Positions 46,920 to 58,037 of a stretch of 64,000 nt of DNA are shown piece by piece. The translations under genes were made by a program, and so were the position numbers. Within the stretch, counting starts at the first letter, position 1, and every line of letters begins with the position of its first letter. Origin of the DNA: Branchiostoma belcheri (Eukaryota; Chordata; Leptocardii; Amphioxiformes; Branchiostomatidae). The notes beneath the pieces were generated by a model that ran no database searches, was not told the origin of the DNA, and was given only the letters and a program-made list of their open reading frames with translations. The stretch spans positions 152,901-216,900 of the forward strand of contig NW_017803880.1 of NCBI RefSeq assembly GCF_001625305.1. Reading direction: 5' to 3'.

Positions 46920-46949
46920 GAGCAGTGATCCATCCGCAACCAGATGCCT

Positions 46950-47220
46950 ACCCCAATGTGCTCGAAGATTGTTATGTGGGCGGGGTCTTACATCACATAG
47001 TCAGCCTGGACGGTGTCTTACATCACATAGTCAACCTAGACTACACTATCACAGATCTTGCAAAGACATATGACGTATATCGTTCAACCATATACAGACG
47101 TTTTAAGGAGAATGGTATCGATATAACGCAAAAGAGATACAGCAACCGAAGTCAAATGTAATATCAATGAGATTGTAAGGAGAGCCCAGCAAGACCATGG
47201 CTTTAAAACACACGACGCCA
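46950..47220 (+). pseudogene. integrase-type DNA transposon HTH segment (copy 2)
   Basis: The frame reads GVLHHIVSLDGVLHHIVNLD, an internal duplication of about 33 bp, then YTITDLAKTYDVYRSTIYRR and FKENGIDITQKRYSNRSQM. After a shift it reads INEIVRRAQQDHGFK. It is clearly homologous to the HTH at 42314 and decayed. Confidence 0.7.
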
Positions 47221-47297
47221 CTGTTGTTGACATTGTGTTATTTATGTTTCAAATTACGGAGTTTGTTGCCATTATTTACTTCTTCTTGTTGTGTATA

Positions 47298-47317
47298 NNN
47301 NNNNNNNNNNNNNNNNN
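47298..47317. other. assembly gap (20 N)
   Basis: Undetermined bases in AT-rich sequence. Confidence 1.
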
Positions 47318-47491
47318 TATATATATTTTTCCCTGCTGTTATCCTTGTTTTATCTCGATTGTATTTTTGGATCCGTGGATTATTTCTCTGTTACCATTAC
47401 GTTACTACTTTTTGCTTTGTTCATGTCTGTACATGTTTATGTATTTCGAAATACTAATAAAAAAAAAACAAGACTGTTCTGCTATATATAA

Positions 47492-48182
47492 ATGACCACC
47501 AGGGTGTGCCCAGTTCTGGGAGAAGGGACAAGTCCATACTGTTTGAGGACTGGAGTTATCAAGTACCTAGAAATTCGGGACATGTGCACAGAGCTGCCGA
47601 GACGGGTATTTCTATTTGCTAGACATGCCAACACTGCACTGGCAGAAGTTACCTTTACCACCATTGGTTCCGAGGCCATACCACTCATCCACATGCATGG
47701 TGTCATCTACCATGTCAACAAACAGCGAAGAAGACAACCACCCAAGGGACTTGCGGTTTATGATAAAAAGCAAAAGAATGAGCGACGAAATAAAAACGTT
47801 TAGAAAAATAATGTGCAAGTACTTGAAACCCGCATGGGGAAATGTAGAGGAGAAACAAGGGGGAAAAACAGAGCACGAGTCCACCAAACAGATTAAATCA
47901 ATCACCCAAAGGCCGAAGGCGGTCAAAAGGACTTGGATACATGCGACAACAACAGCACGCGGATGTATAGAACTGAAAACAGAACTGCTACAAAATCTAG
48001 AACAGCCAGAGGAAGACGCCAGGGACGAGGGGGAAGATGCTGCAGCTGCACTGCCAACAAAAGAAGACGCCATGTCTTGCATTGAAACACTAAAAGACCT
48101 GTGTTCTACCAAGGACTATGGGGATATGTTACAGTTAATCATGACATTTGACACCTGTACCTTTTTGACAGTCCCATTGTAA
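47492..48182 (+). other. unassigned overlapping reading frames
   Basis: 47492-47803 reads PVLGEGTSPYCLRTGVIKYL then LPRRVFLFARHANTALAEVT. 47616-48182 continues in another frame with KRMSDEIKTFRKIMCKYLKP and an acidic segment ending DTCTFLTVPL. They look like coding sequence joined by a frameshift near 47780, but no family is recognised. Confidence 0.3.
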
Positions 48183-48639
48183 TGTGGAGGGTAAACTCTT
48201 GTGTAATCGCTTTAAATACTTCGAAGTGTTTGCTATTGAATAAAAAAAATCACCGCATAGGCTTTTTCTATTATATTTCTTTATTTCTTATTATTTGTAA
48301 GTATTCACACCAAGATGTTAGATAACAACCAGCTGCAGTTTGATCACATTTGGACAAGAGAGTCCATGTGAAACTGTTTCTTATTTCTAAGAAAATATCT
48401 ACCGTTGAGACTGGCTCGGCGGAACCCCCGGTAACCGGAAGTCGCGCGCGGAACCCCCGGTAACCTGTTACCCCTCCTCAAATTGGAAACGTTAACACAG
48501 AATTTGACCGCTGTGGTATTTCATTTGTGACAAATTTGTTGGACAAATGCTCCCTTGAGTCATGCAGCAACAAAAAGCCACACCTTTACTAGTCCTGCAG
48601 CAGCACAGGTTTATTTTCTTTTGGTCACTTTTTTAAACG

Positions 48640-49065
48640 CAAAATCTCGCTATGCCATCCAACTGGCCGACTGGTCGACTGAGGACACGGGATTCCTCAT
48701 ATCGATTTGGGGAGCTGGGAAGACTGAGGAAACTGGATGACATGCACCGCAACCTTGAAGTTTTCGAGGGAATTGCGAAGGCCATGGTTGAACGCGGATT
48801 CAACAGGACAGCCGCCCATTGCCGCTCCAAGACCAAGGCCTTGAAGCAAAAGTACAGAACAACGAGGGACCACAACTCAAAGAGCGGGAGGGATCGCATC
48901 ACCTACCCGTTTTATAACGAGATGGATGCGTTCCTCCGCGATCGCCCCATCTCCAGACCTGCCGTGATCAGGGACGGCGCCGCACCGGCCCGCCAAGAAG
49001 ACGCGGGGGAGTCTGGCGATGACAGCTCCAGCGACGCCGAGAGTTCCATGAACAACATATTTTAA
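48640..49065 (+). pseudogene. Myb/SANT-like (trihelix) DNA-binding protein with frameshift
   Basis: The first part reads LADWSTEDTGFLISIWGA in one frame (from about 48658). The rest, RNLEVFEGIAKAMVERGFNR, TAAHCRSKTKALKQKYRTTR, SGRDRITYPFYNEMDAFLRD and RP, is in another. The W-x-x-x-(E/D)T-x-x-L(I/L)-x-IW, Rt-x-x-xC-x-x-KxKxLKxxYR and F-x-E-x-D-x-xL-x-x-RP pattern is the Myb/SANT-like domain that accompanies PIF/Harbinger transposases and also some host factors. The frame break near 48715 separates helix 1 from the rest. The tail is acidic/Ser-rich. No Harbinger nuclease is seen nearby. Confidence 0.7.
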
Positions 49066-49475
49066 GTACATTAATACATAATTAATGTAATCAGTACATT
49101 ACATAAGTAATTTAATTTTTTTTACTTGAATTTCATTTTCAATAGTGGACTTCGAAAGTTACCTGTACCTGTTAGTGCCCTGAATGATGCATCTGTAGTC
49201 AACCTATTGTCATGTACATTGGCTATGGCAGACAGGTATACCGCATTGTCACTTCTAATAGTTTGCTACTGTTAGTATAAACCAATGTTTTCATATATAC
49301 TGATGCATAATTGAATAACAAAAAGTATGCATACTTACAAAAATACAAAATATATAAAGGAAAAATTGTCATTGTCACATAATAAACTTGGATGTCCAAC
49401 CCTGCAGCAGAGAAGAAAACAGGCACGACCGGTCTTGTTCTACAAGGCCATGCACAATCTAGTAGCTTGACACCA
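49066..49475. other. no gene seen
   Basis: AT-rich, non-coding. Confidence 0.45.
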
Positions 49476-49479
49476 CCCC

Positions 49480-49800
49480 CAACCCACCTTTATGGTGGTA
49501 CAGATAAGTGGACGACACGCATACAAAACTTAAGAAGGCGTACGCCAGTGAGTTCACAGACCATTTGAACAATCTAGATCCCGACATAAAGTTCACTTTC
49601 GAACCTGACCAAAACAAGTCCCTACCTTTCCTGGACACACTCACTGCCATACAAAAAGACGACTCACTTTAGTTTAAGATAATTATATAGAAAGAAAACA
49701 CACACGGACCGATATTTAAACTTCTCTTCAAATCATCCCTAAGACCATAAGATCGGTGTAGTAAAAACCTTATTTCATAGGGGTATAATACTGTTATAAC
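49480..49800 (+). pseudogene. Penelope-like element RT fragment, stop inside the catalytic motif
   Basis: Reads W-Y-R-stop-VDDT, then KLKKAYASEFTDHLNNLDPD, IKFTFEPDQNKSLPFLDTLT and, in changing frames, a YRK-HTRTD remnant. FTxExxxxxLPFLDT following a VDD is the signature of Penelope-like reverse transcriptases. The Tyr expected before VDD is a TAA at 49505-49507. It is a decayed fragment without the GIY-YIG domain. Confidence 0.75.
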
Positions 49801-49959
49801 TGACACCCAGGACAGAAAAAGAGCAAGTGACTCAGGCATTAAAGCAGTGTCATCAGGAAGGCTAGTGTACACCCAAACCCTGGTGTAAATAGCACCACAA
49901 AGACTCAGTATTCCGATTTTGTTATAGGCTTTACGGAAGGTGAAAGAGGTGCTTCCCAG

Positions 49960-50550
49960 GAGCCACGGGTGGAGCATTTCATCGTGGATTTCGAAGATGA
50001 CACGTGGGGCGCAATGCTATCAGTCTTCCCGAACTGCACAAGGAAGAGGTGCGCCTTCCATCTCACACAGGCAATCTTCAAAAAGATCCAAAATCTTGGT
50101 ATGTAAAATTTATCATCGTGCATAGGTTTAAAGTTTAATGTTTTATTACATTTTTTAAAATGTTTAATGTCATGTTTTCAATATATGTACCAGGGCATTT
50201 TGATTGCCAAATCTAAGTACTTTTTTACATGGTATTTTAGGACTCCAACCGGCGTATTACGAGAAGGGAGGCGCCTGCGAGCTGGTAGGGAAGCTGATGG
50301 TTCTCCAGTTGCTGCCAGCACAGCGCATCACCAGAGCCTTCGAGGACCTGCGGCACCAGACGACCCACTCAAGATCACTCAACGATCCTCGAGCTGATGG
50401 ACTACATGGACAGGCAGTGGCTGGTCGGTTGACGAGTGGTCCATCTACTTTTGGCCGACAAGGATCAACAACGATCTGGAAGGCTACCACACACGACTCA
50501 ACAAGAAAGGCTTCTACCTGCTGGTAGACCTGTTGTTGAAGGAGGTACAG
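49960..50550 (+). pseudogene. MULE-like transposase fragment
   Basis: Exon 1 (to 50098) reads FIVDFEDDTWGAMLSVFPNC then RCAFHLTQAIFKKIQNLG, the MULE core with its Asp and the C-x-FH block. After a GT-AG intron, exon 2 (from 50241) continues in phase with LQPAYYEKGGACELVGKLMV, LQLLPAQRITRAFEDLRH and, after frameshifts near 50350-50430, DEWSIYFWPTRINNDLEGYH with TRLNKKGFYLLVDLL. RxNNxxExxH supplies the catalytic Glu. It is broken by frame changes in exon 2. No terminal repeats are identified. Confidence 0.8.
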
Positions 50551-50945
50551 TAACGTGAGCCTACAGGCAAAGATGGTGAGTATGAACCGCCTCACCCGGT
50601 ACCTGCACCGGCCGACTCAGAGTGAGGATGTGGTCCACAGTGTTGTCGTTTTTCACGTGCTGTCTGAATGTGAAACCAAACAAGGTCCAATCTGGAGATG
50701 AATTCGAGGAGACCATGGTCCGAGAGAAAGCGGGTAAGTTACGGCAACTTTATAACAATGTGTTTTGTACCTGGTTGATATGTGTACGGCCGGGCACACA
50801 ATAGAAGATCCGAGTATTATGCGGAGGATGTCCTAGGTCTCTGTCAACTTGGTAACTCTGATTTGATGCTTATTTCCATTACTTATGTCATTACCACAGG
50901 AAAAAGAGTGAACCCAAATATCATCCAGTAAGAATCGAGGCAGTA

Positions 50946-52152
50946 CAAGCTGTTAGAAACAGAGAATCCTGGCCTTTTAGCAGAGCTGAAGGAAGAGGCC
51001 AAGATAAACAAAAAAAAAACAACGTTGGAGGATCTCAACAAAGATGAAAAAGAACAAGAAGCCCAACGGCTGTACAGGGAGCTTTGTAAAACTGTAAGTC
51101 AAGCTGGAGGTCAAGTTACCATAAATGCATATCACAAAAGACAATCATACTCAACTGCTATATATTTTTTCCAGGTTTTCATAAAAAGTGGAACTACTGT
51201 ACATGTAACGTTGGCTATATGATGTGAATTGTTCACAATCTTGTTCTCCTGGTATCAGAATTACTCAAATGTCAAAATAATATTAATTTCTTTTCTTTTA
51301 GGTAAAAGAGCTGCACAGATGTGGATGGGAGGACATGCGTGTCTTCTACTCAGCCCTCTCAAACAACGTCACATGTGGAACACCACAAGGTGTAAACTTC
51401 CTGGATGACAACCCACAGATGCTCCTGCGATTTGGAAGCCTGGCTTCAAGTACAACGTGTAAGTATAATACCAAGAACCTGTGACTGAGTCTGTTCAATG
51501 AAATGTACCATGATACATCCTGAAAATAGTACATATATGTAATAGACATACATAGATAAAAAGTACAGGAGAGTATTATAGGCATTACATTATTGATCCA
51601 GCATGATTACTGAATATACAGATGCTTTTCAGATGGTGAAAGTGGTCATGACAAATTCTTTGTAACCAGCTTTAATCTCAAAGCAGATCTTTTAGTGGCT
51701 ACTTGTATCAATCTGTCTGGCCAGCTTGATAGTATCTGCTTGGATTAGCGTTTTAAGGGAAATGTTTGAAGTCCTTGCGCAAAATTTTACAAAGTCAAAG
51801 TGTAATTCAAAATTGTGCCAACTTTTACATCCAATGATTAACCTTGAGTTGGAAGTCTATAAACACAAAGAAATCATTGAATGAACATGCACAATATTGT
51901 GTATAGTGTTGAATTAACCTCTTTGATCAATCACAATATGAGTCCAAATTTGGAATTGAACTTTCCTGGAACTTAATTTATTTTTGATTATTAGCATTAT
52001 CTATTCAATCCAATTAATGCACCATGTAGCGTGCCTTGAAAATTTTGTATTTGAAATGTTTCTTTTCAGATCTTGCAACAAAGGAGAAACACTTCTCGTA
52101 CAAGAAGTTTTTGGAGGGGAAAGTTGAAGTGGAGGACTTCCAGATGGTGTGA
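50946..52152 (+). CDS. unrecognised three-exon reading frame (~135 aa visible)
   Basis: Exons at about 50946-51093, 51302-51458 and 52070-52152 have consistent phases and GT-AG junctions. They read YKLLETENPGLLAELKEEAK, DLNKDEKEQEAQRLYRELCK, VKELHRCGWEDMRVFYSALS, VTCGTPQGVNFLDDNPQMLL and YLATKEKHFSYKKFLEGKVE, ending DFQMV and TGA. In-frame stops upstream of 50946 mean the 5' end is elsewhere. I do not recognise the family. It could be a host gene fragment or a transposon accessory gene. Confidence 0.4.
51674..51747. mobile_element. decayed short foldback
   Basis: AATCTCAAAGCAGATCTTTT at the left pairs imperfectly with ATCTGCTTGGATTA at the right. The ends resemble those of the foldback at 26328. 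No clear target duplication. Confidence 0.45.
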
Positions 52153-54189
52153 ACCTGAAAAACCCATGCGACATGGATTCTACAAGTCTGAGGGATATTA
52201 GTGGGAGTCAGGACACCATTGTGGTTAGTTGAACATTTTGTTGCACTGTTGTGTAATATCACAATATCCTTCTTAACACACAAAATGTTTACAAAATGGT
52301 TTCAGCACACAACCACGAGAGTTCACATTTGACGAACCAAGACCATGGAACTCCCACAGGTAAATGTCATAGTCATACACTATTAAATTTATCATACACA
52401 AAATACCGAGGTATTTTGATACTGATGCATTTGGTTTATGTTAACCATAATGAAGATACATGTACAAAGGTGATTTTTGGCCTTGTAAATTACACAAGAC
52501 ATGTACATTGCAATTACAGTCGATATTGGTTCAAGGACATTATTTTGGACAAATGCATGAAGAAAGTAATAAATACATGTAGGCAGAGTAAAGTATGTGT
52601 AATAGCAATTGTTGTAGGTTAAGCAAGTCATGTGCACTCAGTCACAGATTAATAAAAGGCATCCTCTGTAGATATGTGTGGATGGTGTGGTCTTATTTCG
52701 AAATGAATTAAAGTGATATGGTTGTTTTAACAGCTGCTGAGGTCTGTCGCAGGGGGCATAGCTGAGGCCGGACAGGGAGAGGACCGAAGTAAGCCTCCGG
52801 CCACCGGCTACGACGACAACTTGGAGGTTAACAAGCCCGAACTTGAGAAACAACTCAAGCAACATCTGGCAGGGGTGAGCCATAATATCCCCGCACTTCT
52901 GTATATTTGTTCTGGAATCAACGGCAGACATACCTTACCTTACCGGCAGACATACTAAGCAGCATTGTAAGCCATCCACAATGCCTATACTACACTTGTG
53001 TTTTGAGAATCCTCGTGATTACATATGATGCCAATGCTACTTACTATACTAAACAAATATATCATTATAGAGTCAAAATTCAGCATGTTTCCTTACTCCT
53101 AAAATGTAGGTGACAAGGAAAACCTCAATAACCAGCCTGAGAGCAAAACTGGAGGCGGGAAGCATTGGCTGCTGAAGAAAAGTTACGAAGAAAGAAAAGT
53201 TAGGAAGGTAAGTATGTACAAACGTAACAAGTCGTTTCAGACAGGTTTGTCATAGCATACGCCGGTTAAGCTGCAATATGGTATATTTGTAAATATACCA
53301 TAGTGACAACGCCTGATAGTAATGAACGACTTAAAACACAAACGTTACGTTGCAACGGTTTAGCAGCTTGTTTTCATCTTTTCCTTTCAGATCCCTTGAG
53401 GGACATCAAGGACAAATGTCGTACTTTCTGCATCCCCACATCCGTGTCCTTACATGTTGCTTTTTGATGATTTGAAAAACATATGTTTTAACACTGAACA
53501 GTTAATAATAATTATGGTAGACTACTGAAGAAAATTGGATTTAATTTGAGGTTCCTTCCATGGATCAACTTTTAAAATACTAGTACGTAAAAAAAAAAGA
53601 ACATCTTTCCTGTACTAAAAGATAATGTTCTGGTAACCAGCGACAACAATCCCTATTTATACACACAGAATGCCTTTGAGTCATTCAATGCTAAGCTCAA
53701 ACTATGGGCGTCATTTCAGAGTCAGGAGATAGATGCTTCTATACGTAATCTCAAAGATATGGTTGTTTTGGCAGGAAGGATGTATTTTGCAGGCTTATCT
53801 GGGTTTGTCGTCCGAGTGGGAGGTAAAAGACAGAAAATAATAAAATCAGACATTCACGAAAAAAAACTACTTTTCATGAAATATTCACCAGGTGAAAAGG
53901 AGAATGAAGACTCGGGATAGAGCACGGGGAGGGGCGAGCAGAAATAGAAGCTGGAGAATGGGGGCTCTGGAATTATGTCTTTAAACTAAACCATACAGTT
54001 GTCAGAAACTAAGATTAAAGGAATTATACTAAAGGCTAAAAAACACAGCGGTGGTAGTTGTATGGGCAGGACAGCAGGGCTCGTTCCCGGCTTTTGAACG
54101 AGAAAACAAAACGTATCTGCTGTAGATTTTAACTGGCGATGAAACATGTAAAAACCACGGATAACAAGGCAGACCACCTTTAAAGGCAA
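52153..54189. other. mostly non-coding; a few exon-like stretches
   Basis: 52735-52874 (SVAGGIAEAGQGEDRSKPPA, then YDDNLEVNKPELEKQLKQHL) is flanked by an AG and a GTGAGC and is exon-like. 53108-53207 may be another. Neither is recognised. Confidence 0.3.
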
Positions 54190-54194
54190 TTTGA

Positions 54195-54310
54195 CAAAAA
54201 TGGATTGTAAGCTAGCACCCATCTGTGGAACTGCCTCCAAGCGGAATTCGGGGAGACAGCAGGACACACGGTAGACCTCATGGCCCTGTACTCGAACACA
54301 CAAACAAACC
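54195..54310 (+). pseudogene. second DIRS-like fragment (post-RNase H region)
   Basis: GATTGTAAGCTAGCACCCAT, CTCCAAGCGGAATTCGGG and ACACGGTAGACCTCATGGCC match, on the opposite strand, the DCKLAPHLW..LQAEFG..AGHTVDLMAL segment at about 420-290. One base is missing after the first eight codons or so, so the copy is frameshifted. Only this ~115 bp is recognised. Confidence 0.85.
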
Positions 54311-54629
54311 GCCAAGGACGTTTCCGGCATGGAGGGAGTTTGCTTCTAGCATCGGCCACGCGAAGACAGCCCAGGCCATCCATCGCTATCCGTTTTGGGG
54401 GAGCCACGTCATGTGAGTTGCAGAATGTTTCAATATTAATTTTTTCTTGTGCAGACTTCGCCTGGTATGTACAAAAAAAATTAGTTGTAGAATGAACTGA
54501 GAAGGTACGTGGCGATGTAAGACCCAAACTTCCTGGATAACCTAAATAGGAAGCTACCACAGGAGACAAAAACAAATTGTTAGAATTAGAAGACAATCTG
54601 CAAGCTATAATTATTTAGACACTATTATA

Positions 54630-54790
54630 CGACAGCAGGAAATTACGAAAGCAATCTCCCAACTACAGAAAAATAAAGCCTCAGGCAACGACCTGATGAG
54701 ACTTAATGTTTAAATGCGCATCTCATATGATATCCTTGCCAAACCGCTAACCAAACTATTCAATTTGCTTCCTTCAATTACAGATATACA
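54630..54790 (+). pseudogene. LINE RT N-terminal palm fragment
   Basis: Reads ITKAISQLQKNKASGNDLM, then (other frame) LAKPLTKLFNLLP. This is the I-x-x-AIxxLKxNKAPGxD block and the following L-x-x-LFN block of non-LTR reverse transcriptases, much decayed. Confidence 0.75.
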
Positions 54791-54899
54791 GAACATCAAA
54801 CAGCAGGAGACAGCAAGGGCGAGGGAACTGACCATGAGTGAGCAAATGCAAGATGTGTTTGCATCATACATCACCTAAGAGCTCACCGACCTTATGTAC

Positions 54900-56680
54900 A
54901 ACCCATAGAGTTTGTAATGCTTCAGCCTGCACATCATTTGGTGTTCTCCGGCCCGTCTGGGACAGGCAAAACATCCACCTCTTCTGTATTTGCTGGTATG
55001 TCTACATTCCATGAATTATTGTCATGTCCAATTACCATATTTGCTTAGTACGTAGGCCAATTTTTGTACACTTTATTCCATAAGCGAGAACATATCATCA
55101 ATACATGACCATATGGTAACTCAAATACTGTTTATATAGTAGTTTGTAGTAAGTAAAATTTTGTAGTATTGTTGTATTTAGTGCCACACATTGTACCTTG
55201 TGCGATTGTTGAGTAATAAAGTTCATGTGCTATGTATAATAGTTATGTACTTTGCAAGTAAACACTGATTTTTAATGTGTGCCTTCAATAAAAACTTTTG
55301 TTTTGTTTATTTGTTTAGTTTTATTTGCACGTATACATAGAACAAAATCAATACATAAGGTAGATATACTAATATAATGAAACAGAATATAGAATAATTA
55401 AACTAAATAAAATGGTTTATTCAAAGTTCTTGTCTTTCTATTCAGCCGCAGAGAGCACAAAGTAACAAAACATCTCAACTTTGAGGAAAGTCTGCCCTCT
55501 GGTAGGTTCACTTGTCTCCAGTAACAATCTTAACTCAACTAAAAGAGTGCTGCATGTTTTCATGATACAGAAGCCCATCCTGATTTTCTTTACAAGTTGG
55601 TCGTTTTTTCGACCTTAAGTCAGCAAAATACATGCCAATCATCCTGGAGTACGTCAGCAGATTTTAGGGCTTTTTCGGGAATCAAATTTGGGACCAATTT
55701 GACTATTATTCATTTTGAGTCATGTAAAAAGGCTGGCGTGGCCTTAATCTGGTTAGAGTGCTCCTAAGAAGTTTGTAAATGTGTGACTGACCTAGGGGCT
55801 TTACCGGGTCCTTACGGCGAGACATTCTATTGGTTCACAAATTACAGTACATGTTAAACATTATTCCCTTTGTCCAATGAAACCATGTCAACATGACATT
55901 AAACCATACCATGTCTCACATTGGTATCTACATGTATGTCATCACTGAGTACGTAAATGAAATGGAGGGGAAATTGAAGAAGATCCTTGACAGTGCATCT
56001 GGGAAGGTTCTGCTGGTAGACGAAATCTACCAGCTGGGATCTGGTGGGAAGGGTGCAAAAAAAGCCCTGGAGGCGATTATGAACCGTACCTACGAGCGTA
56101 AGAAATAATTTGAAATATCCATCCTGGTCTTAGTATTGCGGATAAGTGGAAAACACATGTAAATCTATTTCATCCTACATGAACCTTGCACATAGACATG
56201 GAAGTCCATTCTATACATGAACCTTGTCACAGCATCCCCTGCTGTTATTGTGTGTTTGTCGAAAGTAGGACAGGTCATAGTATATTTTTTGCGAAGAAAA
56301 TGTTACAATAATAGTCAAGATGAAGACTTCATCTTGGCATACATGTACATCAGGCTGTTTAAATAAAAAGCTAGCTGGTAAAGTTATGACAGGTTTGCTG
56401 TGTATAGTTTTGGATTTTTCTTACTGATGTTATGCCATGTTAGGAGTGGCATTATCGGTATGTTGCTCTTTAAAAAAAACTGGAAACAATACAAAAAATT
56501 GTAAACAAGATCCTTGTGACAGTGTAATTTTTCTTTTCTTTGACAGCACGTGACAAGACACCAATCATTATACTGGCTGGATATCAAGAACACATTGAGA
56601 AGGAGGTTTTCGCCTTAAACCCGGGGAATTAGCCGGTTCCACCACATTGTCACGTTTACCCTACCCTGATGGAAGTGGAA
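54900..56680 (+). pseudogene. AAA+ ATPase of the CbxX/SpoVK kind, broken
   Basis: An exon ending at 54995 reads LQPAHHLVFSGPSGTGKTST (Walker A). A second, ending at 56097, reads MEGKLKKILDSASGKVLLVD then EIYQLGSGGKGAKKALEAIM (Walker B, LLVDE). A third from 56547 joins in phase and reads DKTPIIILAGYQEHIEKEVF then ALNPG (sensor 1 region, AGY); after a one-base shift it reads ISRFHHIVTFTLP, the arginine-finger region. The I-x-DE-x-YxL, IxAGYxxxM and NPGxxSRF series is typical of CbxX/CfxQ (SpoVK) AAA+ proteins. An additional exon may be missing between the first two. Function in this genome is unknown; it could be a host gene relic or transposon cargo. Confidence 0.75.
55157..55228 (+). repeat. 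retroelement-like 3' tail, copy 2
   Basis: TTTTGTAGTATTGTTGTATT, CACATTGTACCTTGTGCGAT and AATAAAGTTCAT, nearly identical to 24010-24080. It lies within the interval between the first two AAA+ exons. Confidence 0.75.
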
Positions 56681-57254
56681 GTAAGGTTTTGTAATTCATA
56701 ATGCAAATACACTTCTTGTTGTTAAGTTAGCACTGGAACAAAATCTGCCAGGGGACCTATATTTCCAGACCATGTTGTGGGACATGCGATATCAAACTAT
56801 CAGCGCTCCTGCAATGCTATGGAGATTTTTGCCAGGATGTCCATTATTAAACATTCTGAGCACCCGCCACCGTGCCCTATTATGCATGCACAACGTCGAG
56901 GTGTATGCTTTCCACAAACACGCAAAACGACAAAATAAAAACTGAAAACATATGAACCTTCATGGTGAATATAATAAACAAATGACCTATATGTATATTG
57001 AAGCACCTTGCAGGCCACACTTATGTTGAAATAAATTATATTTTCTACAGCACAAAGTTGAACGTACATTTTGCAGTCATCTGCTTGTTGTGGAGGATGT
57101 TTTTCCGTCCAGGACCATGTAGATGGCACTGTCCACAAATGGTGATATTCTTAACACCGGAGGCATTGGCAATGGTATACGACAGCCCATGCTCAGGTAA
57201 TTTTGTCATGTTGCTGCTGCCTGTGCAAAATTTTGGCACAGTAAATTATTGGAC

Positions 57255-57670
57255 TAGTAGGAAAATGCCTGTATGGAATATGCGTCAACAGTCTGGATTG
57301 GAGCAAGCGACACTTCACTGGTCTTGCTTGACGCCATACAAAGGAGGGCCACACGGATCATAAATCTCCCACAGGCCGAGTTGGACAGAAACCAGATTCA
57401 AACCCCTGAAACAGCGCCGGCAGGTTGGGGCCCTCACTCTCCTGCACCGCATGTACAACCAGGATGCCCCAGCACCACTCATCAGCTTACTCCGGACCCC
57501 ATACGTACACCGACGTGAAACCCGCCTGTCAAGATCGCAACACAGCAACGCTCTGGAACCTGTTAAGTCATCCACAACATCACACAGAAGAACATTCCTA
57601 CCAGCCACAGTACAGCTCTGGAACTCCCTCCCACAGGACATTGTAGCTCTAAAAGGACAGACACAAATTT
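57255..57670 (+). pseudogene. LINE RT C-terminus with frameshifts
   Basis: Reads MEYASTVWIGASDTSLVLLD and AIQRRATRIINLPQAEL in one frame, then MYNQDAPAPLISLLRTPYVH, RRETRLSRSQHSNALEPVKS and RRTFLPATVQLWNSLPQDIV in another. It holds the EYASxVW, QRRAxRII and TFLPATVxLWNSLP blocks of a LINE ORF2 C-terminus. Confidence 0.88.
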
Positions 57671-58037
57671 AAGAGCAGTGTAAACCGTCATCTCAGTGGT
57701 ATCGGACAGCGCCCTTGTGACAGCTGCTAAGCTGAGACTGACATTGCATAGATAAAAAAAAAGTAGGGTATCAGGAGAGCTGATTTCAGTTCATGTAAAT
57801 TCATAGTACTAACATTAATTCACTTCTGAACTACACTTGCACGACCATCATACCTTGATCTGTCTTAAGCCTTCTGTGGTCAAAGTTACATGTGAGAATG
57901 TCTGGTTCAAGGGTTTCATAAGTTATGACAGTCATTTATTATTTCCAGTGTTTAGATAGGTTGTTTGCATGTGATTTTGACCTCATTCTGATGAAGAATG
58001 GCTTTAGATATTTGAACATGAATAGACTGTACTGTTA

